From NCBI GenBank assembly GCA_024230695.1, contig JAAERC010000320.1:1-6478 (forward strand): DNA of 6,478 nt, in the 5' to 3' direction. A program made the position numbers and the translations under genes. The notes under the pieces are model-generated. The model was not told where the DNA came from and searched no databases. It saw only the letters and a program-made list of their open reading frames with translations. Source of the stretch: Candidatus Zixiibacteriota bacterium (GTDB lineage Bacteria > Zixibacteria > MSB-5A5 > GN15 > PGXB01). Shown one piece after another: positions 1 to 6,478 of the stretch (position 1 is the first letter of the stretch; each line of letters starts with the position of its first letter).

Positions 1-231
1 GACACGATTACTATTTTCCCGTAATTTTAATCGGCACTTATTTATTACCGGCATGATCTGATCCCATTCCCCTTCAATAACGGTTGACATTGATGAGGTC
101 TTATAGGTCAAACCGGAATTATCAATTATATCAATCACTTTTGATACTTCGCCTGAGGACGAATCAGCACCATCGGTACAGACAGTGCTGCCGGTGTTAC
201 CGGTTGGAAATATTGAAAACTGAATTAACAT
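1..231 (-). CDS. MTH1187/UPF0045-family thiamine-binding protein (partial, 3' end outside window)
   Basis: This is the open start of a small gene: ATG at 231-229, then 77 codons without a stop to the window edge. The N-terminus MLIQFSIFPTG, followed by a helix (EVSKVIDIIDNSGLTY) and the block MSTVIEGEWDQIM, is the pattern of the small ferredoxin-fold family MTH1187/YqgV (UPF0045, Pfam Thiamine_BP), whose members are about 100 residues. Roughly 25 residues are therefore missing. Characterised relatives bind thiamine or related molecules; the cellular role of this one is unknown, and it could be a cytoplasmic binding or sensing protein. The start is supported by a GGAGG six bases upstream. Between the first strand and first helix is a loop rich in Gly, Ser and Thr (about residues 11-27) that looks longer than usual. 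It follows glyA after 122 bases, so co-transcription is possible but not shown. The family call is from recognition, not a search. Confidence 0.8.
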   Translation of the reverse strand, partial: MLIQFSIFPTGNTGSTVCTDGADSSSGEVSKVIDIIDNSGLTYKTSSMSTVIEGEWDQIMPVINKCRLKLRENSNRV

Positions 232-237
232 ACGAAA

Positions 238-242
238 CCTCC
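238..242 (-). promoter_or_regulatory. Ribosome binding site of the thiamine-binding gene
   Basis: GGAGG on the minus strand, six bases before the ATG at 231-229. It fixes the start of this edge-truncated gene. No in-frame alternative start with a comparable site is seen upstream in the AT-rich gap. Confidence 0.75.
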
Positions 243-253
243 GCAAATATTAT

Positions 254-273
254 ATATTGAATTAATATTGAAT
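254..273. repeat. Short direct repeat, two copies of ATATTGAAT with 11-base period
   Basis: ATATTGAAT occurs at 254-262 and again at 265-273 (plus-strand reading), separated by TA, so the copies are one helical turn apart. An eight-base match (ATATTGAA) recurs at 210-217, inside the start of the thiamine-binding gene and 44 bases from the first copy. It lies 23-42 bases upstream of that gene's start, where an operator or promoter would be expected. The surroundings are very AT-rich, so chance is a real alternative. No regulator is known for it. Confidence 0.35.
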
Positions 274-353
274 ACTACAAAAAACATATACGAATCTATT
301 TAGAACAATAGACTATAAATGGTTTAAATATTTACCTAAAAAGAGATCGTTGG

Positions 354-1598
354 CTATTTTCTGTCGGTATAAAGCGGAAACTTATCGCATAATGTCTTTA
401 CATCTTTTGAAATTTCGGCCAGAATCTCATCATCTTTTAGATTCTTAATAGCTCTATCAATAAAACTGGCGATCTGTTTCATTTCTTCTGGACCCATACC
501 GCGAGTAGTGATCGCGGGAGTTCCCACTCTAACCCCAGAAGTCACAAATGGCTTACGTGTATCAAACGGTACAGTATTTTTGTTAACAGTCATCCCTGCC
601 TTATCAAGCGCTTTTTCTACTTTTTTACCGGAAAACTTATCATTAAGAAATGAAAGTAAAAACAGATGCGTATCAGTGCCACCGGAAACAATATGATACC
701 CCATATTTTTTAACTCACCGCATAGAGTTCGAGCATTTTCAAGAATTCTTTTCTGATAATCCTTAAACTCCGGTTTTAATGCCTCACCAAACGCTACTGC
801 TTTGGCGGCAATAATATGCATCAAGGGACCGCCCTGAATACCCGGCATCACGGTTCTATCAACATCAGCGGCATATTTTTCTTTACACATAATCATCCCG
901 CCACGAGGTCCCCGCAATGTTTTATGCGTAGTAGTTGTAACAAAATCGGCATATGGCACTGGAGACTCATGATATCCTGCCGCAATAAGTCCCGCTATAT
1001 GAGCAATATCAACCATCAAATAGGCCCCACAGGCATCAGCTATCTCGCGGAATTTCTTGAAATCAAGAGATCTGGGATAAGCTGAGGCTCCGGTGACAAT
1101 CATTTTTGGTTTGACTTCTTTTGCCTGAGTCATCAATTTAATATAATCTATCACTTCAGTTTCTTTATCAACTTGATACCCAAAAAACTTATACAATTTT
1201 CCCGAAAAATTAATTGGATGTCCATGAGTCAAATGTCCGCCATGAGATAAATCAAGACCCATCACCTTGTCGCCCGGTTCCAGAATAGTAAAATAGACAC
1301 CCATATTGGCCTGTGAACCTGAATGGGGCTGGACATTAGCATGTTCGCATTTGAAAAGTTCTTTGGCTCTATCACGAGCCAGATTCTCGGCGAGATCAAC
1401 AAACTCACAACCTCCATAGTATCGTTTACCGGGATACCCTTCGGCATACTTATTAGTCATAATACCGCCGGCGGCCTCAAGTACCGCTTCTGAAACAAAA
1501 TTCTCCGAGGCAATAAGTTCAAGCTTATCTGATTCACGATTAATCTCTTTTTGATAGGCATCATATATTTCAGGATCAGATTTTTTCAAATACGACAT
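354..1598 (-). CDS. glyA: Serine hydroxymethyltransferase
   Basis: This cytosolic PLP enzyme interconverts serine plus tetrahydrofolate with glycine plus 5,10-methylene-tetrahydrofolate, the main entry of one-carbon units for purine, thymidylate and methionine synthesis. At 414 residues it is full length for bacterial GlyA. Visible signatures in order: LIASENFVS near 28-36; the [13 protein letters not shown] block with catalytic Glu53; [10 protein letters not shown] with the PLP-stacking His122; [10 protein letters not shown] with Asp197 and His200; the PLP lysine Lys226 in [22 protein letters not shown] at 251-258; and the substrate-carboxylate Arg357 in [14 protein letters not shown]. All catalytic residues are intact. 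The usual DNHL near the C-terminal domain reads DTHL (309-312), a mild variation. The ATG at 1598 is preceded by AGAGG about nine bases upstream. rpiB ends 30 bases upstream, so the two are very probably one transcript. No convincing terminator follows the TAG stop. Confidence 0.98.
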   Translation of the reverse strand: MSYLKKSDPEIYDAYQKEINRESDKLELIASENFVSEAVLEAAGGIMTNKYAEGYPGKRYYGGCEFVDLAENLARDRAKELFKCEHANVQPHSGSQANMGVYFTILEPGDKVMGLDLSHGGHLTHGHPINFSGKLYKFFGYQVDKETEVIDYIKLMTQAKEVKPKMIVTGASAYPRSLDFKKFREIADACGAYLMVDIAHIAGLIAAGYHESPVPYADFVTTTTHKTLRGPRGGMIMCKEKYAADVDRTVMPGIQGGPLMHIIAAKAVAFGEALKPEFKDYQKRILENARTLCGELKNMGYHIVSGGTDTHLFLLSFLNDKFSGKKVEKALDKAGMTVNKNTVPFDTRKPFVTSGVRVGTPAITTRGMGPEEMKQIASFIDRAIKNLKDDEILAEISKDVKTLCDKFPLYTDRK

Positions 1599-1628
1599 TT
1601 TAATTATCCTCTATTTATTCTATCACCA

Positions 1629-2069
1629 TTAATTATTATCAATGGCATTTATTTTCGCCAGTCGTTGAACATGACGCCCGCCCTCAAATTTGGTATTTAA
1701 CCAGGTATCTATTATATCTTCAATAGATTGTTCTTCATTATATTTTTGTGACAACACTAAAACATTGATATCATTATGAGAACGAGCATAAAAGGCCATC
1801 TCTTGAGTTAAACAAAGAGCCGCTCGGATGCCTTTGACCTTATTGGTCGTGATCACCATCCCGCCGCCGGTCCAACAAATTGCCACCCCTTTATCAACCT
1901 CACCGGACACAGTCGCCTGAGCCACTTTTAATCCATAATCAGGATAGTCAACCGAATCTTTGGAGTTTGTACCAAAATCAATTACTTCTATCTTTTTACT
2001 CTCCAAAATAGTTTTGACCTTTTCTTTCAGGTCAACAGCGGCATGATCAGAACCAATCGCTATTTTCAT
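1629..2069 (-). CDS. rpiB: RpiB/LacA/LacB-family sugar-phosphate isomerase (probable ribose-5-phosphate isomerase B)
   Basis: Family members interconvert ribose-5-phosphate and ribulose-5-phosphate (RpiB) or related aldose/ketose phosphates (LacAB, allose-6-phosphate) by an enediol mechanism in the cytosol. The 146-residue length fits RpiB. Visible signatures: MKIAIGSDHA at 1-10 with Asp8-His9; FGTNSKDSVDYPDYG at 32-46; the catalytic-type Cys65; KGIRAALC at 79-86; SHNDINVL with the ring-opening-type His98 at 97-104; and FEGGRHVQRL near the C-terminus. The active-site loop is atypical: Cys-Trp-Thr-Gly-Gly-Gly-Met at 65-71, followed by TTNK, where E. coli-type RpiB has CGTGIG followed by AANK. 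Ribose-5-phosphate isomerase is the most likely role, but a different sugar phosphate is possible. The start is supported by AGAAGG just upstream. The gene leads glyA, a pairing seen in many bacteria, and starts 45 bases after the terminator of the previous operon. Confidence 0.92.
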   Translation of the reverse strand: MKIAIGSDHAAVDLKEKVKTILESKKIEVIDFGTNSKDSVDYPDYGLKVAQATVSGEVDKGVAICWTGGGMVITTNKVKGIRAALCLTQEMAFYARSHNDINVLVLSQKYNEEQSIEDIIDTWLNTKFEGGRHVQRLAKINAIDNN

Positions 2070-2114
2070 ATTTCGCCTTCTTCGTTATATCAAAAATCAA
2101 CAATTATATATATA

Positions 2115-2148
2115 AAAAAACTGTGGTAAAAACAAACCACAGTTTTTT
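2115..2148 (-). terminator. Intrinsic terminator of the acyl-CoA operon (nearly symmetrical)
   Basis: CTGTGGT at 2121-2127 pairs perfectly with ACCACAG at 2136-2142 around an 8-base loop. The stem is extended by A2115-2120 pairing with T2143-2148, giving 13 paired bases. Read on the minus strand, the stem ends in a run of seven T (2120-2114), the classic intrinsic terminator. It sits 36 bases after the stop of acyl-CoA dehydrogenase B and 45 bases before rpiB, so it separates the two transcription units. The opposite strand also has six T after the stem, so it could act in both directions. Confidence 0.88.
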
Positions 2149-2183
2149 ATTATTCTATATTTTCATCAAATTCTTTTTTTAAG

Positions 2184-3332
2184 TCAAACCTCTTTCATCT
2201 CTTTTATCACTTCTCGAGAGATCACTATCCGCTGTATCTCCGATGTTCCCTCACCGATTTCGCACAGTTTCATATCACGAAAATACCTTTCAGCCGGATA
2301 CTTCTCTGATATACCAGCCGCACCGAGAATCTGAATTGCCTCATGTGTACAAAAATGCGATACCTCAGAACAGTAAAGTTTGCACATAGCCGAGAATTTG
2401 GAATACGGAATATCATTATCTTTGAGCCATGAGGTCTTATATATCAGCAATCGTGCCGTTTCAATCTGAGTTGCCATATCGGCCAGCTTAAATTGAATTG
2501 CCTGATTAGCCGAAATCGGTTTCCCAAACTGTATCCGGCTCTCCGAATATTTCACTGCCAGCTCTAATGCGGCCTGGGCAATTCCAAGTCCCATTGCGCC
2601 AATTGAAATTCTTCCACCATCAAGCGTTTTCATAAACTGCTTGAACCCCTCACCTTCATTTCCAAGAAGGTGCCAGGCCGGAAGTTTCAAATCATCAAAA
2701 TGCATAAAAGCCGTATCAGAACCGCGACAACCTAACTTATTTTCTTTTTTGCCCGCGGTGAAACCTTCCATACCTTTTTCGACAACAAACGATGATATCC
2801 CACGCACGCCAGCATCAACATCAGTTAGTGCGGTGATAATTGAATAATCGCAGACATTGGCCGATGTGATCCAGCATTTAGTCCCATTAACAAGATAGTT
2901 TTCGCCGTCTTTAATGGCTTTACTTTTTGTCCCGCCAGCATCGGAACCAGCATCCGGCTCGGTCAAACCAAAAGCAATCAAACTACCCTTCTCCGCCGCT
3001 GGCGAAAGGTATTTTTTCTTTTGCTCTTTGTTGCCAAACGCGCTTATCGGCCAGGTTCCAAGTGAATTATGTGCCGCAAAAGTCAAACCAGTGGAACCAC
3101 AAACACGCGATATCTCCTCAACTATTATAGCATACTCCATCATTGACAGTCCAAGACCGCCATAATCCTTTGAGATAGTTGATCCCCACCAGCCTTTGTC
3201 ATTAATGATCTTGTGAACATCTTTTGAAAAATACTGCTTGCGATCTATATCAACCGCATGCGGACCTATTTTCTCTTCACAATAACTACGAACTTCCTGC
3301 CTGAAGTCTTTATATTTTATGTCATAATCCAT
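2184..3332 (-). CDS. Acyl-CoA dehydrogenase B (FAD, short/branched-chain type)
   Basis: This flavoenzyme would oxidise an acyl-CoA to the trans-2-enoyl-CoA, passing electrons to an electron-transfer flavoprotein. The 382-residue length is typical. Visible: N-terminal helical domain; family signature 1, GLTEPDAGSDAGG, at 122-134; KCWITSA in the beta domain; SRIQFGKPISANQAIQ with the FAD-contact Arg-Gln-Phe-Gly-type block; YFRDMKL; and the catalytic base Glu361 in IGEGTSEIQR. All core residues are present. Signature 2 is altered: QILGAAGI at 334-341, with Ala338 where the family normally has Gly or Ser. The exact substrate (butyryl-, isobutyryl-, 2-methylbutyryl-CoA or other) cannot be read from sequence. 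It is last in the operon, five bases after dehydrogenase A, with its ribosome binding site inside that gene. The terminator at 2115-2148 follows. Confidence 0.95.
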   Translation of the reverse strand: MDYDIKYKDFRQEVRSYCEEKIGPHAVDIDRKQYFSKDVHKIINDKGWWGSTISKDYGGLGLSMMEYAIIVEEISRVCGSTGLTFAAHNSLGTWPISAFGNKEQKKKYLSPAAEKGSLIAFGLTEPDAGSDAGGTKSKAIKDGENYLVNGTKCWITSANVCDYSIITALTDVDAGVRGISSFVVEKGMEGFTAGKKENKLGCRGSDTAFMHFDDLKLPAWHLLGNEGEGFKQFMKTLDGGRISIGAMGLGIAQAALELAVKYSESRIQFGKPISANQAIQFKLADMATQIETARLLIYKTSWLKDNDIPYSKFSAMCKLYCSEVSHFCTHEAIQILGAAGISEKYPAERYFRDMKLCEIGEGTSEIQRIVISREVIKEMKEV

Positions 3333-3337
3333 ACTTA

Positions 3338-4483
3338 TTAATCCTTCAACAGGTCACGTGAGATAACCATCCTCTGAGCTTCCGAGGTTCCCTCATAGAT
3401 TTCGGTAACACGAGCATCACGGAAATATCGTTCAACCGGATATTCTTTGACATAACCATAACCACCATGAATCTGCACTGCTTCGTTGGCGACAAAATTG
3501 GCGACTTCCGATGCGTACAACTTGGCCATCGAAATTTGCCTTGAATATTTCCGTTCTTCAAGATCTTTTAAGACAGCGGCACGATAAACCATCAAACGCG
3601 CGGCATCGATTTTAGTGGCCATATCGGCAAGTTTAAATTGAATAGCCTGAAAAGCGGCCAAAGGTTTACCAAACTGTTTCCGTTCTTTGGAATATTTAAG
3701 TGCTTCATCAAATGCAGACTGAGCAATACCAAGAGACTGAGCGGCTATACCGATCCGACCATTATCTAAAAGCGATAAGGCGACATTAAATCCCTTACCT
3801 TCTGTTCCAAGAAGATTTGCTTTTGGCACTTTGGCATCCATAAACGAAAGTTCCCTCGTATCGGAACATTTCATTCCCATTTTCTTTTCATTGGCGCCAA
3901 GCGACATTCCCTCAGTATCTTTATCAACGATAAATGCTGATATTCCTTTGGGGCCTTTTTCCGGATCACTTAATGCAAACACAATAAATATTCCGGCGTG
4001 ACCAGCCGTGGATACCCAGCTTTTTGTACCATTAAAAATATAATTATCACCTTCGGCAATTGCTCGGCAGGATAATGAACCGGCATCGGTTCCGGCGTTT
4101 GGCTCTGACAAACTATACGCACCGATTAATTCTCCGGCGGCCAGTTTTGGCAGGTAATTCTGCTTTTGCTCATCGGTTCCATACTTTTCGATAGCTTTGA
4201 TCACCAGCGAATTATGAACAGAAACAGCAATAGAAATACCGGCACATGCTTTGGCGATCTCCTCAATAACAAGGGCGTAACTTAGAGTATCACAACCCAA
4301 TCCGCCGAATTCTTCGGGAGCCATCAGCCCCAGATAACCAAGTTCGCCGATCTCCTGCAATAACTCAGGAGGCGTTTCACCCTTTTCATCAAGTTCTTCA
4401 GCTATTGGAAAAAGTCTTTTCTGCGCAAACTCCACAGCCGATTCGCGCATTAGTTCCTGATCTTCAGTCAGATTAAAATCCAT
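3338..4483 (-). CDS. Acyl-CoA dehydrogenase A (butyryl-CoA dehydrogenase-like)
   Basis: This FAD-dependent acyl-CoA dehydrogenase of 381 residues has all family marks: MDFNLTEDQELMR start; signature 1, SLSEPNAGTDAGS, at 124-136; TKSWVSTAG near 153-161; ERKQFGKPLAAFQAIQ with Arg268, Gln270 and Phe271 of the FAD-contacting block; signature 2, QIHGGYGYVKEYPVERYFRD, beginning at Gln337; and catalytic Glu364 in IYEGTSEAQR. The Glu position is that of short-chain/butyryl-CoA dehydrogenases, so a C4-like substrate fits. With the thiolase and 3-hydroxyacyl-CoA dehydrogenase upstream, it would complete the crotonyl-CoA/butyryl-CoA step in either direction, given an electron-transfer flavoprotein encoded elsewhere. 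The ATG at 4483 has a strong AAGGAG eight bases upstream. Substrate length is inferred from context only. Confidence 0.95.
   Translation of the reverse strand: MDFNLTEDQELMRESAVEFAQKRLFPIAEELDEKGETPPELLQEIGELGYLGLMAPEEFGGLGCDTLSYALVIEEIAKACAGISIAVSVHNSLVIKAIEKYGTDEQKQNYLPKLAAGELIGAYSLSEPNAGTDAGSLSCRAIAEGDNYIFNGTKSWVSTAGHAGIFIVFALSDPEKGPKGISAFIVDKDTEGMSLGANEKKMGMKCSDTRELSFMDAKVPKANLLGTEGKGFNVALSLLDNGRIGIAAQSLGIAQSAFDEALKYSKERKQFGKPLAAFQAIQFKLADMATKIDAARLMVYRAAVLKDLEERKYSRQISMAKLYASEVANFVANEAVQIHGGYGYVKEYPVERYFRDARVTEIYEGTSEAQRMVISRDLLKD
3342..3346 (-). promoter_or_regulatory. Ribosome binding site of dehydrogenase B, embedded in the end of dehydrogenase A
   Basis: AAGGA on the minus strand forms part of the last Lys and Asp codons of dehydrogenase A and lies nine bases before the ATG of dehydrogenase B. 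With only five bases between stop and start, translational coupling of the two paralogues is likely. Confidence 0.65.
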
Positions 4484-4491
4484 TTATCTCG

Positions 4492-4497
4492 CTCCTT
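4492..4497 (-). promoter_or_regulatory. Strong ribosome binding site of dehydrogenase A
   Basis: AAGGAG on the minus strand, eight bases before the ATG at 4483, within the 19-base gap after the hydroxyacyl-CoA dehydrogenase gene. It confirms the chosen start. Confidence 0.7.
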
Positions 4498-4502
4498 AAT
4501 AA

Positions 4503-5360
4503 TTAATAGACAAAAAATCCCCGTCCCGACTTGCGACCCAAATAACCTGCTTCAACTTTTTTCTTAAGTAAAGGGCATGGACGATATTTTGGATCACCTA
4601 AACCATCAAATAAAACATTTAATATATCAAGACATACATCAAGACCGATAAAATCAGCGAGTGTCAACGGACCCATTGGATGTCCCATCCCAAGCTTCAT
4701 TACCGTATCTATATCTTCGGCTTTGCCAACACCCTCAAAAAGTGCGTAAATTGCCTCATTGATCATTGGAAGTAAAACTCTATTGGCAATAAATCCTGGA
4801 TAATCTTCAGAAGGAACCGGAGTTTTACCCAATTTTTTGGCCAGCTCAGTTACTACATCAAAGGTCTCATCAGAGGTTGCCACACCGCGAATCATTTCAA
4901 TCAATTTCATCATCGGAACCGGATTCATAAAATGCATTCCAACAACTTTATCAGGTCTTTTAGTTCCACTTGCCAATTTTGTGATTGGCAATGACGACGT
5001 ATTAGACGCCAGAATAGTATCAGGCGGGCATATATTATCGAGTTTGCCAAACAGATCCAGTTTTATATCCAACTTCTCAACTATTGCTTCTATAACAAGT
5101 TGACAATCTTTAACTGCTGTAAGATCTGTAGTCGTAGTAATCCGAGCAAGCGTGTCAGTTTTATCTTGCTCAGTGATCTTCTCTTTTTTAACCATCCGGT
5201 CAAGATTCTTCGTTATTGTAGCTATTGCTTTCTCAAGAAATTTCTCATCAATATCAACAAATGTAATATCATAACCGTTTTGGGCAGAAACATGAGTTAT
5301 ACCATTACCCATCGTCCCACAACCTATCACTGCTATCTTTTTAATATCGCCCAACTTCAT
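4503..5360 (-). CDS. hbd: 3-hydroxyacyl-CoA (3-hydroxybutyryl-CoA) dehydrogenase
   Basis: This cytosolic NAD(P)-dependent enzyme interconverts acetoacetyl-CoA (or a longer 3-ketoacyl-CoA) and the (S)-3-hydroxyacyl-CoA. The 285-residue length is that of single-function Hbd/PaaH/FadB2 proteins without a fused hydratase domain. Visible: Rossmann dinucleotide motif GCGTMG at 13-18, with Asp36 ending the second strand; LVIEAIVE at 88-95 with Glu91; SNTSSLPI at 119-126; the catalytic dyad His143 (GMHFMNPVP) and Glu155 (KLIEMI); [16 protein letters not shown] at 188-203 with Asn193; and the C-terminal [16 protein letters not shown] and [14 protein letters not shown] blocks. Asp36 at the strand end favours NAD over NADP. 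The gene is intact. GGAGG lies six bases before the start. It sits 25 bases after the thiolase stop, as in many beta-oxidation and butyrate operons. Confidence 0.97.
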   Translation of the reverse strand: MKLGDIKKIAVIGCGTMGNGITHVSAQNGYDITFVDIDEKFLEKAIATITKNLDRMVKKEKITEQDKTDTLARITTTTDLTAVKDCQLVIEAIVEKLDIKLDLFGKLDNICPPDTILASNTSSLPITKLASGTKRPDKVVGMHFMNPVPMMKLIEMIRGVATSDETFDVVTELAKKLGKTPVPSEDYPGFIANRVLLPMINEAIYALFEGVGKAEDIDTVMKLGMGHPMGPLTLADFIGLDVCLDILNVLFDGLGDPKYRPCPLLKKKVEAGYLGRKSGRGFFVY

Positions 5361-5366
5361 TTCAGT

Positions 5367-5371
5367 CCTCC
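5367..5371 (-). promoter_or_regulatory. Ribosome binding site of the hydroxyacyl-CoA dehydrogenase
   Basis: GGAGG on the minus strand, six bases before the ATG at 5360, inside the 25-base gap after the thiolase stop. It supports this ATG as the start. Confidence 0.7.
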
Positions 5372-5385
5372 AAAGACTTTTATTT

Positions 5386-6478
5386 TTAAACCAATTCGAT
5401 TGACATTGCCACCGCGTTTCCGCCGCCGAGACAAAGAGTTGCCATCCCGGTTTTTAAACCGCGATCTTTTAGTGCATAAATCAATGTTGTTAACACGCGT
5501 GTTCCGGATGCGCCAATCGGATGCCCCAGCGCCACCGCACCACCATTAACATTGACACGATCCCAATCCCAGCCAAGTTCATTACCATCGGCAAGAGCCT
5601 GAACAGAAAAGGCCTCATTAGCTTCAATCAAATCAAAATAGTTTATATCAACATTCATTTTTTTACATAGTTTTTGTACTGCCAGAATCGGCGCAAAAAA
5701 TATCATATCCGGTTCAATTCCCGAAACTGAATAATCAATAATTTTGGCCAATGGCTTAAGATTGTTCTCTTTCATAAATTTCTCAGAAACAACAACCGCC
5801 GCCGATGAACCATCATTTAATCCCGGGGCATTTCCAGCCGTTACTGTTCCATCTTTCTGGAAAGCCGGTCGTAGTTTAGCCAGCCCCTCCATCGACATCT
5901 TTGGTCGCGGGCACTCATCTTTATCAAAAATAACCGGATCACCTTTACGCTGTGGAATCTCAATTGGGAATATTTCATCTTTGAACTTCCCGCCTTCAAT
6001 CGCCGCAATCGCTTTTTGATGCGATTTCAAAGCAAATTCATCCTGCGCCTCACGAGTGACATTCGCCTTTTTTCCGGTTAATTCAGCCGCACTGCCCATA
6101 TGCCAATTGTTAAATGAACACCATAATCCATCAAGGATCATCGCGTCCTGCAATTTCTTATCACCGAAACGTAACCCGCCTTTGGCGCCATGTAAAACAT
6201 ATGGCGTTCCTGACATCGATTCCATCCCGCCAGCCACAACACAATCCTGATCGCCGGCTTTAATTGATTGAGCCGCCAGCATAACAGCCTTCAAACCAGA
6301 TCCGCAGACTTTGTTGATTGTTAATGCCGCCGCTTGCGGTGGGATCCCGCCATTTATTGCGGCCTGACGAGCCGGAGCTTGTCCGCTGCCAGCCTGAACA
6401 ACTTGTCCCATAATAACTTCATCAATTTTTGCGGCATCTACTCCAGAACGTTTAACCGCCTCTTTGATCGCCATACCA
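5386..6478 (-). CDS. Thiolase, acetyl-CoA acetyltransferase-like (partial, 5' end outside window)
   Basis: Thiolases condense two acetyl-CoA to acetoacetyl-CoA or cleave 3-ketoacyl-CoA in the reverse direction. The reading frame stays open to the window edge. The ATG at 6474 is internal: it follows a Gly codon and corresponds to about residue 33 of the usual ~394-residue protein, so some 32 N-terminal residues lie upstream. Counting from that Met: nucleophile Cys57 in [45 protein letters not shown] with Asn286; [14 protein letters not shown] with His318; and the second catalytic Cys348 in [12 protein letters not shown]. Spacing of the three catalytic residues matches biosynthetic thiolases. 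The loop at 257-262 reads MIFFAP instead of the usual MG-x-GP, which may affect acyl-chain or CoA binding. Condensing and degradative thiolases cannot be told apart here. It is the first visible gene of the operon. Confidence 0.95.
   Translation of the reverse strand, partial: GMAIKEAVKRSGVDAAKIDEVIMGQVVQAGSGQAPARQAAINGGIPPQAAALTINKVCGSGLKAVMLAAQSIKAGDQDCVVAGGMESMSGTPYVLHGAKGGLRFGDKKLQDAMILDGLWCSFNNWHMGSAAELTGKKANVTREAQDEFALKSHQKAIAAIEGGKFKDEIFPIEIPQRKGDPVIFDKDECPRPKMSMEGLAKLRPAFQKDGTVTAGNAPGLNDGSSAAVVVSEKFMKENNLKPLAKIIDYSVSGIEPDMIFFAPILAVQKLCKKMNVDINYFDLIEANEAFSVQALADGNELGWDWDRVNVNGGAVALGHPIGASGTRVLTTLIYALKDRGLKTGMATLCLGGGNAVAMSIELV

Noticed and set aside
249..280. Possible promoter (TTGTAG at 280-275 with TATATA or TATAAT around 256-249, minus strand) for the thiamine-binding gene
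   Set aside because: The implied transcription start falls almost on the ribosome binding site at 238-242, leaving practically no leader, and TATA-like strings are expected by chance in this AT-rich gap.
295..312. Inverted repeat TCTATT / AATAGA with a six-base loop after glyA, considered as a terminator
   Set aside because: It has only six A/T-rich pairs, and the nearest T-run on the minus strand is about ten bases beyond the stem, so it is too weak to call.
816..1085. Plus-strand open frame antisense to glyA
   Set aside because: The opposite strand encodes the intact catalytic core of serine hydroxymethyltransferase; the antisense product resembles no known protein.
2914..3165. Overlapping plus-strand open frames antisense to acyl-CoA dehydrogenase B
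   Set aside because: Two frames are open over the same conserved coding stretch, which is typical of codon-bias shadows; neither has a recognisable domain.
5100..5549. Plus-strand open frame of 149 codons across the hbd-thiolase junction
   Set aside because: It is antisense to two well-conserved genes, has no recognisable family or ribosome binding site, and its protein is low-complexity in the way shadow frames are.
6472..6474. ATG at 6474 as the true thiolase start
   Set aside because: The frame is open beyond it (a Gly codon precedes it), no ribosome binding site can be assessed in the remaining four bases, and thiolases have about 32 more N-terminal residues carrying the first strand.

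Overview
All seven genes in this window lie on the minus strand. It reads as an ordinary bacterial chromosomal segment, moderately AT-rich in its genes and very AT-rich between them, with standard ATG starts and clear GGAGG/AAGGAG-type ribosome binding sites. No mobile element, tRNA, rRNA, CRISPR array or phage gene is visible. The mix of acyl-CoA genes with an rpiB-glyA pair would suit an uncultured or anaerobic lineage of the FCB/Zixibacteria or deltaproteobacterial type. That placement is a weak inference from protein style and gene order; no taxonomic marker is present.

Right half (about 6478 down to 2184, in transcription order): a tight acyl-CoA operon of thiolase (5' end outside the window), 3-hydroxyacyl-CoA dehydrogenase, acyl-CoA dehydrogenase A and acyl-CoA dehydrogenase B. 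Intergenic gaps are 25, 19 and 5 bases, and the last start has its ribosome binding site inside the preceding gene. Together they cover the thiolytic/condensing, NAD-linked and FAD-linked steps of short-chain beta-oxidation or its reverse, the C4 route to crotonyl/butyryl-CoA. No enoyl-CoA hydratase (crotonase) or electron-transfer flavoprotein is present, so those must be encoded elsewhere, possibly just upstream beyond base 6478. The operon ends at a strong, nearly symmetrical hairpin terminator at 2115-2148.

Left half (2069 down to 1): rpiB (sugar-phosphate isomerase) and glyA (serine hydroxymethyltransferase), 30 bases apart and very probably co-transcribed. A 122-base AT-rich gap follows, then the first 77 codons of a small thiamine-binding (MTH1187/UPF0045) protein that runs off the left edge. 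This part belongs to central pentose-phosphate, one-carbon and cofactor metabolism and is functionally separate from the acyl-CoA operon.

I see no clearly novel system. The points most worth a second look are the unusual active-site loop of the RpiB protein (Cys-Trp-Thr-Gly-Gly-Gly instead of Cys-Gly-Thr-Gly-Ile-Gly), the tandem but diverged acyl-CoA dehydrogenases, a substituted substrate-side loop in the thiolase, and an 11-base-period direct repeat upstream of the thiamine-binding gene.
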